A stretch of 64,000 nt of DNA from Cyanobium sp. Tous-M-B4 (GTDB lineage Bacteria; Cyanobacteriota; Cyanobacteriia; PCC-6307; Cyanobiaceae), in assembly GCF_024345395.1 (NCBI RefSeq), contig NZ_JAGQBA010000001.1, positions 434,001 to 498,000 on the forward strand, read 5' to 3'. Shown here piece by piece: positions 54,661 to 63,629 of the stretch (within the stretch, counting starts at the first letter, position 1; each line of letters opens with the position of its first letter). The notes beneath the pieces were generated by a model that was not told where the DNA came from, ran no database searches, and saw only the letters and a program-made list of their open reading frames with translations. Made by a program: the position numbers and the translations under genes.

Positions 54661-55839
54661 ATGTCTTTGGCGCCATTTGATCGCCATGGTGGCAATTTGG
54701 CCGCAGTCGCCGCGCGGCTCGGTTGCCGGCCCTCCCAGTTGCTTGATGCCAGCGCCTCTCTGGTTCCTTTCGGGCCGCCTTGGTTTGTGCGGTGCTCCTT
54801 GCTATGGGCCGGGCTGTCCGCGCCGCTACGGGCTTATCCCGACCGCGCCTATGCACGTTTGTGCCGCGGCCTGGCCCGGCTGCATGGCCTGCAGCCCGAT
54901 TGGCTGTTGCCGGGTAACGGCGCAGCTGAGCTGTTCACTTGGGCGGGCCGGGATGCGGCGGCGTCAGGGGTAAGTGTGTTGGCCCAACCGGGCTTTGCCG
55001 ACTATCCGCGGGCCCTGGCCTGCTGGGATGGGGCCTGGCTCCCCCAGCCGCTGCCGATGCAGGTGGATTGGTCTGCGGGAGTTGGTGCCGCTCAGGCCTA
55101 CCCGGCCCCGCCGGCGGGCGAGGTGCTTTGGCTCACCAATCCCCAAAACCCCACTGGAGCACTCTGGACTCGCGCCTCCCTGGAGCCCCTGCTACAGCGC
55201 TTTGCCCTGGTGATCGCCGATGAGGCTTTCCTGCCGCTGGTGCCGGGTGGCGAGGCCCAGAGCCTGATCCCGCTGCTGCCTATGCACCCAAACCTGGTGG
55301 TGATCCGCAGCCTCACCAAGCTTTATGGCATAGCGGGCCTGCGCCTTGGCTATGCCCTTGGCCACCCCGAGCGCCTGGCCCAGTGGGCCTCCTGGCGCGA
55401 TCCCTGGCCCGTGAATGGCCTGGCGGCCGCCGTAGGGGAGAGGCTGCTGGCTGATCCGGCGGCCTACCGGCGCTGGTGCGGCAGGGTGCAGCGCTGGACC
55501 GGCCGCGAGGGTGCCTGGCTGCAGCGTCAGCTGGCTCAGTTGCCTGGCATCACGCCCCTGCCTTCAGCCGCCAACTTCCTGTTGATCCGCGCTGAGCATT
55601 CGCTATTGCCGTTGTGCCAAGTCCTGGAGCAGCGCCATCACATCCTCTTGCGTGATTGCCGCTCTTTCGAGGGGCTAGGGGAAAACTGGCTGCGGATTGG
55701 CTATCAGAGCCACCGCAACAATCGCCGCATCCTGCGGGCCTTGTGGCAGGAATTAGGGCGCTTTAGTAGTGATAGCGCCCTTGCAGAAATTCGACCCGGC
55801 TGCTCTGAACCAAATACACGCAGCGATGTTCCTGGGTGA
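54661..55839 (+). CDS. cobD: CobD-like class I/II aminotransferase
   Basis: 392 residues of the PLP fold I family. PLP contacts: TNPQNPTGALW, VIADEAFLPLVPGG and the lysine in RSLTKLYGIAGLRLGYALG. Best match by pattern is threonine-phosphate decarboxylase CobD of cobalamin synthesis; histidinol-phosphate aminotransferase is the alternative. The last 25 or so residues (SSDSALAEIRPGCSEPNTRS) run through the end of the convergent YoeB gene and look unrelated to the family, so its original stop was probably lost. Confidence 0.82.
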   Translation: MSLAPFDRHGGNLAAVAARLGCRPSQLLDASASLVPFGPPWFVRCSLLWAGLSAPLRAYPDRAYARLCRGLARLHGLQPDWLLPGNGAAELFTWAGRDAAASGVSVLAQPGFADYPRALACWDGAWLPQPLPMQVDWSAGVGAAQAYPAPPAGEVLWLTNPQNPTGALWTRASLEPLLQRFALVIADEAFLPLVPGGEAQSLIPLLPMHPNLVVIRSLTKLYGIAGLRLGYALGHPERLAQWASWRDPWPVNGLAAAVGERLLADPAAYRRWCGRVQRWTGREGAWLQRQLAQLPGITPLPSAANFLLIRAEHSLLPLCQVLEQRHHILLRDCRSFEGLGENWLRIGYQSHRNNRRILRALWQELGRFSSDSALAEIRPGCSEPNTRSDVPG

Positions 55840-56029
55840 TCCGCCGAGACCAGACGCCCGGCCCCAAGTATTTGAGCGGTTCGGCTTTGCCGATGCCCTC
55901 AAAAGGATCTTTCAAGATGGCTTGCATCAGCTCAATCAGCCGTTTAGCGGTGCGTGGCTCGTGGCGCACCCAATGCTGCAAGTCATCTAGAAACTCTGGG
56001 TGAATCACCGCCTGCCAGGAGGGGCCCAT
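55763..56029 (-). CDS. Txe/YoeB-type mRNA interferase toxin
   Basis: 88 residues: WQAVIHPEFLDDLQHWVRHE, AKRLIELMQAILKDPFEGIG, KAEPLKYLGPGVWSRRITQE, HRCVYLV and the C-terminal GRYHY. This is the RelE/YoeB fold with the usual Glu/Arg/His/Tyr set and the H-Y end. YoeB toxins cleave mRNA on the ribosome. Start and antitoxin stop share one base (TGATG). Its 3' end overlaps the cobD-like gene by 77 bp. Confidence 0.93.
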   Translation of the reverse strand: MGPSWQAVIHPEFLDDLQHWVRHEPRTAKRLIELMQAILKDPFEGIGKAEPLKYLGPGVWSRRITQEHRCVYLVQSSRVEFLQGRYHY

Positions 56030-56304
56030 CAGCCTTGAAGGCTGCTGACAAGGTCCGTCAGGTTGATCGGGTCCAGGCTCTGCTCGCGGGCTCTGCTTAG
56101 GGCTGTGAGAAGACGCTCCGCATTCGCCGGTGAGCGCAGCAGATGGGCTGTTTCCAGTAGGCCGGCTAGTTCATCAGCAGCCACTAGGGCCACATCGCCG
56201 CCCTTGCGCCGCCGCACCATCACGACTTCTCGGTCTTGCACGGCACGGTCCATCAGGCCCTTCAAGCCTTCTCTGGCTTGGCTGTAAGTAGTTTCAATTG
56301 CCAC
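56029..56304 (-). CDS. YefM-type antitoxin
   Basis: 91 residues from the GTG at 56302-56304: MAIETTYSQAREGLKGLMDR, EVVMVRRRKGGDVALVAADE and LLRSPANAERLLTALSRARE, the Phd/YefM antitoxin pattern. A TTG at 56328 would add eight residues but would put the inverted repeat at 56309-56327 inside the gene. The pair follows murG in the same direction and could be read from it as well as from its own promoter. Confidence 0.92.
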   Translation of the reverse strand: MAIETTYSQAREGLKGLMDRAVQDREVVMVRRRKGGDVALVAADELAGLLETAHLLRSPANAERLLTALSRAREQSLDPINLTDLVSSLQG

Positions 56305-56308
56305 TTCC

Positions 56309-56327
56309 TGTCCAGCTTTGTTGGACA
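56309..56327. promoter_or_regulatory. candidate YefM operator
   Basis: TGTCCA at 56309-56314 and TGGACA at 56322-56327, perfect 6-bp arms with a 7-base spacer directly before the GTG start. The E. coli YefM operator uses a similar TGTACA palindrome, so autoregulation is likely. Confidence 0.4.
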
Positions 56328-56330
56328 ACT

Positions 56331-57401
56331 TTAGGGTTTTCTCAGCATCGCCGCCACTCGCTGATCGGCATCGCGCACCGCCAGGTCGCCCATGGCTGTA
56401 GACATTTGCTTTAGGGGATCACAAGCAGCTGCTGCCCCCCGCAGGCGCGGGCCCAGCAGCCGCCAGAGGCTGCGCTCGAGGGCCGGCTCGCCGGGGCCGT
56501 GCTGCCACACGATCACGGCCGCCCCAAGTTCGGCGGCGGCGGCGGCGTTGACGTCCTGGTGGTGGTCGGCGGCGGCGGGGTAGGGCACCAGCACCGCCGG
56601 GGTGCCGCACACTGCCAGTTCACTTAAGGCGCCGGCGCCGCTGCGGCTGATCGCCAGGGCGGCGTGCTGCAGCAGGCCGGGGATCTCGTCGCTGAAGGGA
56701 AGCTCCACCACCCCTGCCGGCAGGGGCTGGCCTGCCTCGGGGTCGTTGCTGCCGGTGAGGTGCACCACCCGCACGCCTGCAGCCGTGAGCTTGGCAAGCA
56801 GGGGGCGCACCATCTGGTTGAGACCCACGGCTCCCTGGCTGCCGCCCATCACCAGCAGCAGGGGCCCGGAGCCTTTGGGAGCCCAGTCGGGCAGGGGGGC
56901 GGGCTCCAGAAAGGCTTGCCGCACCGGCGTTCCCGTCAGCACGGGGCGGCAGCGGGGCAGGCGGGCAGCGGCCTGGGGCAGGCCCACCGCCACCTGGCTG
57001 CAGAGGCGGCCCAGCAGGCGGGTCACCTTGCCGGGCACAGCGTTGCTCTCATGCAGCACCACCGGCACGCCGGCCCAGCGGGCCGCCAGGATTGCAGGCG
57101 CCGCGATGTAGCCGCCGCTGGTAAAGACCGCTGCGATGCGTTCGCGCCGGATCAACCGTCTCACCGATCGAACCGCCTGCAGCAGTTGCAGCAGGTTGAG
57201 CAGCTTGCGCAGGCCCCGGCCTTGCAGCCCCCCGGCCCGCACCGTGTGCAGTGGATAGCGGCTCGGCACCAGCTGACGTTCCAGTCGGTCTGGCACCCCC
57301 AGCCACGACACGCTCCAATCGGACGGCATGGCATCGGCCACTGCTAGGGCAGGGAATAGGTGGCCACCGGTGCCGCTGGCAGCAATTAGGAGCCTGGGCA
57401 T
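56331..57401 (-). CDS. murG: UDP-GlcNAc : lipid I N-acetylglucosaminyltransferase
   Basis: Makes lipid II from lipid I at the cytoplasmic face of the membrane. 356 residues, normal. [20 protein letters not shown] at the start, [40 protein letters not shown] and [20 protein letters not shown] with [17 protein letters not shown]. It is isolated from other cell-wall genes. Confidence 0.99.
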   Translation of the reverse strand: MPRLLIAASGTGGHLFPALAVADAMPSDWSVSWLGVPDRLERQLVPSRYPLHTVRAGGLQGRGLRKLLNLLQLLQAVRSVRRLIRRERIAAVFTSGGYIAAPAILAARWAGVPVVLHESNAVPGKVTRLLGRLCSQVAVGLPQAAARLPRCRPVLTGTPVRQAFLEPAPLPDWAPKGSGPLLLVMGGSQGAVGLNQMVRPLLAKLTAAGVRVVHLTGSNDPEAGQPLPAGVVELPFSDEIPGLLQHAALAISRSGAGALSELAVCGTPAVLVPYPAAADHHQDVNAAAAAELGAAVIVWQHGPGEPALERSLWRLLGPRLRGAAAACDPLKQMSTAMGDLAVRDADQRVAAMLRKP

Positions 57402-57452
57402 GGGTGCTGGGGCTGGAGCGCGCCTAACTTAAAAGCGGTTTCCGCCCTTGCG

Positions 57453-58247
57453 ATGCCGTCTGCTCTGATGTCGCCTCTCCAGCCCCCGAGTTCAGGCTTG
57501 GTCGTACGAAAGGTATGGACTTTCGCGGTGGCGAGCCTGGCGGCTCTGCTGGCCAGCGCGCCTTCTCTAGCTGCCGCTGCAGTGCCCACCTCAGCTCAGT
57601 TGCAGGCCCTGGAGGCAGCCCTTAACGGCAGCGGTGAGCTGTCGGCCGTGCTGGAGAGCGGTCCTGGCCTCGATGTGACCCTGGTGGAGTTGCGCCGACG
57701 CAGCCTGAAGCAGCAGTTTCCCGATGCCCGCTGGCAGCTCACCACAGGCAAGCCCCTGCGTGATGGCCGCAGCACCGTGCAGCTGCAGCTCTCCGGCAGC
57801 CGTCAGGAGGGCCCCACTCGCTACCGGCTCGAAGCCCAGCAGCAGCTGGTTCTCGGCAGCAGCGGTGGTCGCATCAATGCCCAGACCGTGATTCGCGAGC
57901 AAAGCTTGCTGCGTAGCGGTGAGGCCGAACTTCCCGTGAGCCTGTTGATTCCGGATGCGGTGCTCACGGGCCAGCGCTACGACGTGGATGTTCTTTTCGA
58001 TGAACCTTTGGAGGGTGCCGTGGCTGCCGGTGGTCTGGTGGCGCTCACAGGCCAGCAGGTGAATGCTCTTGAGAGTCCCGAGTTGCAGCTGGGCGCCCTA
58101 GGCGGTGGCGGTCTGTTCAAGTCGGTTCAGGCACCCTTCACTCCCGGCGCCCAAACTTGGGCGATCCTGCTGGTGCACCCCAAAGGCATTGTTAGTGCCA
58201 CTAAGCGGGTGCTGGTGGTGGCTGATAAGGCCCAGCTCAATCCTTGA
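57453..58247 (+). CDS. secreted protein of unknown function
   Basis: 264 residues (or 259 from the ATG at 57468). Signal peptide VWTFAVASLAALLASAPSLA ending AAA. The mature part is beta-rich, with LQALEAALNGSGELSAVLES, RWQLTTGKPLRDGRSTVQLQ, RYRLEAQQQLVLGSSGGRIN and VLLVHPKGIVSATKR-like strands, suggesting one or two immunoglobulin-like domains. No family recognised. Divergent from murG. Confidence 0.75.
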   Translation: MPSALMSPLQPPSSGLVVRKVWTFAVASLAALLASAPSLAAAAVPTSAQLQALEAALNGSGELSAVLESGPGLDVTLVELRRRSLKQQFPDARWQLTTGKPLRDGRSTVQLQLSGSRQEGPTRYRLEAQQQLVLGSSGGRINAQTVIREQSLLRSGEAELPVSLLIPDAVLTGQRYDVDVLFDEPLEGAVAAGGLVALTGQQVNALESPELQLGALGGGGLFKSVQAPFTPGAQTWAILLVHPKGIVSATKRVLVVADKAQLNP

Positions 58248-58273
58248 TACTCAATTCTTGACCGGTACAAGCC

Positions 58274-58543
58274 TCAGCGCAGGTCCTCTGGGGTCAAATA
58301 GCCCTTATTAGCGCGATCGAGGCGGCTGAAGTGTCGCTGGAGGTAGGCATTGGAGCGCACCTCATCACGCTCCAAGCGCCCATCGCCGTTGCTATCGAGC
58401 TGCCGAAACAGTTTGCCTAGCCGCTGTTGGTATTGCTGCAGTTCATCGGCTGCTTGGGCTGGTTGCTGGGCGAAACCGCTCAGGGTCACCAGCAGCGCGC
58501 CCGCAAGGGCACCCATCAAGGCGGCAGGGGAAATCCTCATCAA
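58274..58543 (-). CDS. secreted EF-hand protein
   Basis: 89 residues: signal peptide (MRISPAALMGALAGALLVTL), helix ELQQYQQRLGKLFRQLD, one complete EF-hand loop DSNGDGRLERDE near residue 49-60 and a degenerate second loop DRANKGYLTPED. It probably binds calcium through the first loop in the periplasm. Its 5' end overlaps nothing, but the response regulator start lies 82 bp upstream on the opposite strand. Confidence 0.83.
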   Translation of the reverse strand: MMRISPAALMGALAGALLVTLSGFAQQPAQAADELQQYQQRLGKLFRQLDSNGDGRLERDEVRSNAYLQRHFSRLDRANKGYLTPEDLR

Positions 58544-58625
58544 CCCAAGTTATGCAGCCCGGCCAAGCGAACTGTTGCCAGTTTCGGGCCAAGCTGTGAC
58601 CAGATCTTTCCAGCACGCCACCTTC

Positions 58626-59351
58626 ATGGCCCAAGGGCAAAGCATCTGGGTTGTGGATGACGACCCCGAACTAAGGCGGATGGTGGGTACCTACCTGATG
58701 GACCAGGGATACGACGTGCGTTGCCTGGCCGATGGGGCTCAGTTGATGGCGCGGCTAGCGGGCCAGCGACCTGATCTGGTGGTGCTCGATTTGATGCTGC
58801 CTGGCGACGATGGCCTCACCCTGTTGCGGCGCCTGCGCGACGGCGGCGATGACCTGCCGGTGGTGATGCTCACTGCCAAGGGCGATGCCGTGGATCGGAT
58901 CATCGGCCTGGAGCAGGGTGCTGACGACTATCTGGCCAAGCCGTTTCTGCCGCGGGAGCTCACGGCCCGTATCGAGGCCGTGCTGCGCCGCCGCGTCGCC
59001 CTGCCGGCCGGAACTCCCCTGGCTGAAGCAGAGATGCTGACGATTGGCGAGCAGGTGCTCGATCAGGCGGCCCGCACCCTGGAGCACGGTGGCAAGGTCA
59101 CCTTGCTTACCTCCGGCGAATTCGCCCTACTTGCGGCCTTTGTGCAGCATCCGCATCGACCCCTATCGCGCGAGCGCCTGGTGGAACTGGCACGGGGGCC
59201 CGATTCAGTGACAGACAGCCGCAGCATGGATGTGCAGGTGTCGCGGCTACGCAAGTTGGTGGAGCCGGATCCCGCTCGTCCCCGCTATCTGCAGACGGTG
59301 TGGGGCTATGGCTATGTATTTGTGCCCGATGGTCAACCTCGCAGCCGTTAG
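58626..59351 (+). CDS. OmpR-family response regulator
   Basis: 241 residues from the ATG at 58626. Receiver domain: acidic pocket VVDDDPELRRMV, phospho-acceptor Asp in LVVLDLMLPGDDGLTLLRRL near 54, VMLTAKG and the lysine in DYLAKPFLPREL near 105. The C-terminal winged helix reads LLTSGEFALLAAFVQHPHRP and SRSMDVQVSRLRKLVE with WGYGYVF. Overlaps the histidine kinase by 23 bp, so the pair is coupled. Regulon unknown. Confidence 0.97.
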   Translation: MAQGQSIWVVDDDPELRRMVGTYLMDQGYDVRCLADGAQLMARLAGQRPDLVVLDLMLPGDDGLTLLRRLRDGGDDLPVVMLTAKGDAVDRIIGLEQGADDYLAKPFLPRELTARIEAVLRRRVALPAGTPLAEAEMLTIGEQVLDQAARTLEHGGKVTLLTSGEFALLAAFVQHPHRPLSRERLVELARGPDSVTDSRSMDVQVSRLRKLVEPDPARPRYLQTVWGYGYVFVPDGQPRSR

Positions 59352-60630
59352 GTATGGGCTGGTGGGGCTGGGGGTGGCCCTGCTCAGCACTCTGCAGTTG
59401 CAATTGCTGCTTGCGGAACGCTTACAACGCGATCGGATTACCCAGCAGGGACCAGAGGTTTTGTTTCAGCTGCGCCTGGCGGAGCTGGCGCTTGATCGCT
59501 TGCCGCCAGCCAGGTTGGCGCGCCTTAGCGGCCTACCCCTGCGCGTTGGAGCTAAACCGCCCAGGCGATCTGATCGGGCTCTGGAAGTTCAGGCGCAGCT
59601 GCTGCGCCAAGAGCTCTGCGCCAGCCTCAATCCGTGCCCTTCCGTGCTGCCGGCGTTGGCCCCCCAAAGGGGGGTGTGGGTTCAGTTGCTGTCACCCCTT
59701 GATCCGGTGTGGTTATTGGTGCCTATTCCCCCGGTGCGTCCTTGGCCTCCGGATCCCTGGTTGCTGCTGGTGGGCCTGGGGTTAGGGGGCAGTGTGGCTC
59801 TGCTGTTGTTCTTTCTGTTGGAAGTTCAGCGGCCGTTGCTGTTGCTACAGCAGGTTCTTGGCGGCGTAGGCCGCCGCGGTTGGCCTGACGTTCAGCAGGA
59901 GCAGGGCACGCTCGTTGTGAGACAACTCACCGCTCGTTTCAATGCCATGGTGCAGCGATTGCAGGCCGTCGAAGAAGAGAGGGCCGTGATGTTGGCTGGC
60001 ATCGCCCACGACCTCAAGAGTCCACTTACCAGGTTGCGTTTTCGGATCAGCCTGTTGGACCTGGCCCAAGCTGATCTGCAGCAAGCTGATCTGCAGCAAG
60101 CAGTGGTTGACCTCGACTCCTTGGAGCGGATCACTGGCCAGTTCTTGTTATTTGCTGGCGGTGGCGACCAGGAAGTCGCTCTAGCTGTGCCCTTGGAGCA
60201 GCTATTGGCCGAGCAGGCGGCTGGCCTAGCGGCTTCTGAGCTCGAATTAGATTTAGAGCCGCTGCTGAGGGTGGTGCAGCCTGTTGCCCTTGCCCGTGCT
60301 GTGGCCAATTTGATCGCCAACGCTCGTAGCTATGGAGCTCCGCCTCTGCGCTTGCAACTGCGAGCTGCAGAGCCGGCAGGGGAAGGGTTTCGGATTGTGA
60401 TTTGGGATTGCGGCCCCGGCATCCCCCCAGAGCGCTGGGATCAGGCGTTAATGCCATTTCAGCGTCTCGATGCCGCCCGGGGAGGCGGCGGTCACTGTGG
60501 CCTGGGCCTGGCGATCGCCGCCCGGGTTGCCCGCTCCCATGGCGGCCACCTGGAGCGGTTGGAAGCTGATGGTGATTCAGCTTGGCGGTTTGGAATTGCT
60601 CTCTATGGGCGCTCTCAAGAGGAGTCTTAA
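59329..60630 (+). CDS. EnvZ-like sensor histidine kinase
   Basis: 433 residues: membrane helix (GLVGLGVALLSTLQLQLLLA), a short periplasmic sensor of about 110 residues, a second helix (LLLVGLGLGGSVALLLFFLL), HAMP-like region, H-box AGIAHDLKSPLTRLRFRIS (His near 227), N-box ARAVANLIANARSYG and G-boxes VIWDCGPGIPPERWD and GHCGLGLAIAARV. A 15-bp tandem duplication at 60067-60096 repeats DLQQA in the helix after the phosphorylated histidine. Partner of the regulator upstream. Confidence 0.96.
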   Translation: MVNLAAVRYGLVGLGVALLSTLQLQLLLAERLQRDRITQQGPEVLFQLRLAELALDRLPPARLARLSGLPLRVGAKPPRRSDRALEVQAQLLRQELCASLNPCPSVLPALAPQRGVWVQLLSPLDPVWLLVPIPPVRPWPPDPWLLLVGLGLGGSVALLLFFLLEVQRPLLLLQQVLGGVGRRGWPDVQQEQGTLVVRQLTARFNAMVQRLQAVEEERAVMLAGIAHDLKSPLTRLRFRISLLDLAQADLQQADLQQAVVDLDSLERITGQFLLFAGGGDQEVALAVPLEQLLAEQAAGLAASELELDLEPLLRVVQPVALARAVANLIANARSYGAPPLRLQLRAAEPAGEGFRIVIWDCGPGIPPERWDQALMPFQRLDAARGGGGHCGLGLAIAARVARSHGGHLERLEADGDSAWRFGIALYGRSQEES

Positions 60631-60779
60631 AACCAGTTCACGACTGGATTTAAGTAGTTCAGTCGGATTTGGTCACAGTTTTGCGGTGGTTCGGTTGCAT
60701 TTCAGGGCAGCGGGCGCCGCACAGTGAAGGGGAACCAGCTCAGTAGCTGGGATTCATGACTGCCAATCGGAGCTTTCCC

Positions 60780-61271
60780 ATGCGTGCATCACTTCTTCCA
60801 CTGGCTTTAGCTGCTTTAGCCCTGCCGGTGCCAGCCCTTGCCTCTCCCAATACCTTTCAGCGTTACACATATGAGTCCTACGGGCCCCCTCCCCGTGCTT
60901 ATACGCGCCAGCCTGTCTATGCACGCCAGCCCGTATATGTGCCTCAGCATGCTTACGCAGCCCAGCCTTTCTATGCCCAGCAGCCTCTCTATGCCCAGCA
61001 GCCTGTCTATGCTCCCCAGCCTGTTTATGCCCCGCGGCCCCGCTACGCCCCATCTCAGTTAGGTGTTTACGGCGGTTATCCAGTAGCTGCTTACCCAAGC
61101 AGCCCGGTGGTTCCTAGCAGGAGCTGTTCCATCGCTGCGCCAATTGTTGGAGCTGCCCTGGGGGGCACGATGGGCGGTGCTTTGGCCAACGGTTATCGCA
61201 ACAGGCTCTGGGCGGTGCCAATGGGAGCCGCAGTTGGCGGGATCCTGGGGGGCACGATGTCGGGCTGCTGA
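60780..61271 (+). CDS. secreted Tyr/Pro/Gln-repeat protein with glycine-zipper end
   Basis: 163 residues from ATG 60780 (an earlier non-ATG start at 60756 is possible). Signal peptide MRASLLPLALAALALPVPAL, then about ten YxxQP-type repeats (QPVYARQPVYVPQ, AQQPLYAQQPVYAPQP) in a low-complexity stretch, and a C-terminal glycine-zipper-like segment (APIVGAALGGTMGGALANGY, GAAVGGILGGTMSGC) that may enter a membrane. Unknown function; an envelope or adhesive role is conceivable. Confidence 0.75.
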   Translation: MRASLLPLALAALALPVPALASPNTFQRYTYESYGPPPRAYTRQPVYARQPVYVPQHAYAAQPFYAQQPLYAQQPVYAPQPVYAPRPRYAPSQLGVYGGYPVAAYPSSPVVPSRSCSIAAPIVGAALGGTMGGALANGYRNRLWAVPMGAAVGGILGGTMSGC

Positions 61272-61384
61272 TCAGGCTGGTTGGCAGTGAAGACAGGATT
61301 TGAAATGCCTGGAATGTATTTATTACGAGGAGCTGAAAACTCTCCATGATTGATGTGTGAGCCATTCTTTGCTTAGCAAATGCC

Positions 61385-61819
61385 ATGACCCCAAGACGTT
61401 TGACAACTTCCTTTGCGCCCTGCCTTCCTGGGTTGGCGGCTGCCCTCCTGCTCCTCTGCAGTGGCCCCCTATTGGCCCAAAGCCAGTCGGGCAGCCCGGC
61501 TGGGCAGCGCCCAAATCCTGAGCGGCGCGAGGCTTTGCAGCGCCAGCAGGCTGAGGCAATGAGCCGCCTTAGCGTCACCCGGAGACAGCAATATTTTGCT
61601 GACCGCCGCCAGCTTGAAAAGCGCATTTCCAGCCAGCGTTTAAGCCAGCTCAGCAAGGCAGAGGGCTGCTTTGTTAAGGCACGGGACTTGGCTGCTGTCC
61701 AAAGCTGTCAGCGCAGCCAGCATCAAGAGGTCAGGCAGCAGCGGCGCCAACAAATGGCTGAATTGGCGGAGCTGCAACGCCGCTATGGCCTGCCTGGCTC
61801 AATCAACAAAGCAGATTGA
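61385..61819 (+). CDS. secreted helical protein of unknown function
   Basis: 144 residues: signal peptide (LPGLAAALLLLCSGPLLAQS), then a charged, mostly helical mature part rich in Arg, Gln and Glu (ERREALQRQQAEAMSRLSVT, RRQQYFADRRQLEKRISSQR, EVRQQRRQQMAELAELQRRY) with two cysteines (GCF, SCQRS) that could form a disulfide. No family known to me. 113 bp after the Tyr-repeat gene; the gap shows nothing else. Confidence 0.72.
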   Translation: MTPRRLTTSFAPCLPGLAAALLLLCSGPLLAQSQSGSPAGQRPNPERREALQRQQAEAMSRLSVTRRQQYFADRRQLEKRISSQRLSQLSKAEGCFVKARDLAAVQSCQRSQHQEVRQQRRQQMAELAELQRRYGLPGSINKAD

Positions 61820-61828
61820 GCAGGCATC

Positions 61829-61852
61829 AAAAAAGGGGGCCGAAGCCCCCTT
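61829..61852 (-). terminator. intrinsic terminator of pgk
   Basis: On the minus strand GGGGGC-TTCG-GCCCCC (61835-61850) followed by six Ts, 38 bases past the pgk stop. It may also slow transcripts coming from the plus-strand gene ending at 61819. Confidence 0.92.
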
Positions 61853-61890
61853 GTTCAGTTCAGATCAGCTCTGGATCAGGGCCATCCAGA

Positions 61891-63096
61891 TCAGGCTTCA
61901 TCTAGTGCTGACACGCCCGGCAGCACCTTGCCTTCCAGCAGCTCCAGGCTGGCGCCACCGCCGGTGGAGATGTGGGACATCTTCTCGGCTACGCCCACCT
62001 TTTCCACGGCTGCTACCGAGTCGCCACCGCCGATGATCGTGCAGCAGCCCTTGCCACTCAGGTCGGCCAGTGTGTGGGCGATGCCGTTGGTGCCGGCGGC
62101 AAACTTGTCGAACTCGAACACGCCCATGGGGCCGTTCCAGATCACGGTTTTGCAGTCGGCTAGGGCCTCCTGGAAGGCTTTGAGCGAGTCGGGGCCGATG
62201 TCCAGGCCCATCCAGCCATCGGGGATGGCATCGATCGACACGGTCTGGCTGTTGGCGTCGGGGGCGAAGTTGTCGGCCAGCACCACATCGGTGGGCAGCA
62301 GTAGCTGCACGCCCTTGGCGGCCGCCTTGGCCTCGAGCTCTTTGGCTAGCTCAAGCTTGTCCTCTTCCACCAGGCTCTTGCCCACCGCTAGGCCACGGGC
62401 TTTGTAGAAGGTGAAAATCATGCCGCCGCCGATCAGCACCTTGTCGCACTTGTCGATCAGGGCCTCGAGCACGCCGATTTTGGAGCTCACCTTGGAGCCG
62501 CCCACGATCGCCGCTAGGGGACGCTTGGGTTCGTCAATTGCGCCCTGCAGGTACTGGAGCTCCTTCTCCATCAGGTAGCCGGCCACGCTGGGGCTGAGCG
62601 CCTTGGTGACGCCTTCGGTGGAGGCATGGGCCCGGTGGGCGGCGCCAAAGGCGTCGTTCACATAAACATCGGCAAGGGCGGCCAGCTGGGCAGCGAAACC
62701 GGCGTCGTTCTTCTCTTCTTCAGCGAAGAAGCGCACGTTTTCGAGCAGCACCACATCGCCTGCGGCCATGGCAGCCACCTTGGCTTCGGCGTCGGGGCCG
62801 ATGCAGCTGTCGGTTTTCACTACAGGCTTGCCGAGCAGCTCAGCCAGGCGGGCAGCCACGGGAGTGAGGCGCATGGCTTCGTTCACCTGGCCCTTGGGAC
62901 GGCCGAAGTGGGCCGCCAGGATCACCTTGGCGCCCTTGCTGCTCAGGTCATTGATGGTGGGCAGGGCGGCCCGGATGCGGGTGTCGTCGGTGATGGCACC
63001 GGCGTCATCTAGCGGTACGTTGAAGTCGACCCGCACCAGCACGCGTTTGCCGCTGAGCTCATCGGCCGAAAGGCTGGCCAGGGATCGCTTCGCCAT
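61891..63096 (-). CDS. pgk: phosphoglycerate kinase
   Basis: Moves phosphate between 1,3-bisphosphoglycerate and ADP in glycolysis and the Calvin cycle. 401 residues. [79 protein letters not shown] and [17 protein letters not shown]; all conserved substrate and nucleotide residues visible. Divergent from the universal stress gene. Confidence 0.99.
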   Translation of the reverse strand: MAKRSLASLSADELSGKRVLVRVDFNVPLDDAGAITDDTRIRAALPTINDLSSKGAKVILAAHFGRPKGQVNEAMRLTPVAARLAELLGKPVVKTDSCIGPDAEAKVAAMAAGDVVLLENVRFFAEEEKNDAGFAAQLAALADVYVNDAFGAAHRAHASTEGVTKALSPSVAGYLMEKELQYLQGAIDEPKRPLAAIVGGSKVSSKIGVLEALIDKCDKVLIGGGMIFTFYKARGLAVGKSLVEEDKLELAKELEAKAAAKGVQLLLPTDVVLADNFAPDANSQTVSIDAIPDGWMGLDIGPDSLKAFQEALADCKTVIWNGPMGVFEFDKFAAGTNGIAHTLADLSGKGCCTIIGGGDSVAAVEKVGVAEKMSHISTGGGASLELLEGKVLPGVSALDEA

Positions 63097-63254
63097 GGGT
63101 TATGGAATAACTGAATTGCCGGGGGAGATTAGCCCCCGCGGGCTCCGGCTTGCCCAGGCTTCGGATTCCCCCCTGCCATCCGCCCTGGCCGGACGACGGT
63201 GGGACCCCCAGACTGAACCCACGGGCCCGCATCTGCCCAGCCGCATTTCGCCCC

Positions 63255-63629
63255 ATGTTTGACACCGTTCTCTTTCCCATTGACCAGAGCCGCCAGGCGA
63301 TGGAAACGTCATCGGTGGCTTTGAAACTTGCCCAGCAGCACGCCAGCAAGCTGGTGTTGCTGTCGGTAGTGGAGCCCGAGCAGGACGACCCAGCGGCGGT
63401 CGCTGCCCTGCTGCAGCAAGCCCGCGCTCGCTTTGAAGAGGCTGGCGTCAGCTGCCAGGTGATCGAGCGGGAGGGCAAGCCCGCCTTTGTGATTGGCGAT
63501 GTGGCAGATGAGATCAACGCTGACGTGATCGTGATGGGCACCCGCGGCATTGCGATCGAGAGTGATCAGCAGAGCACCGCCGCCCGGGTGATCCAGCTGG
63601 CTCCCTGTCCGGTGCTGGTGGTGCCCTGA
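63255..63629 (+). CDS. universal stress protein (UspA family)
   Basis: 124 residues from the ATG at 63255: MFDTVLFPIDQSRQAMETSS, LVLLSVVEPEQDDPAAVAAL and the end NADVIVMGTRGIAIESDQQS then IQLAPCPVLVVP. The G-x2-G part of the ATP site is present, but the following G-x9-G-S/T is altered, so nucleotide binding is uncertain. Its stop overlaps the ylqF start (TGATG). Confidence 0.93.
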   Translation: MFDTVLFPIDQSRQAMETSSVALKLAQQHASKLVLLSVVEPEQDDPAAVAALLQQARARFEEAGVSCQVIEREGKPAFVIGDVADEINADVIVMGTRGIAIESDQQSTAARVIQLAPCPVLVVP

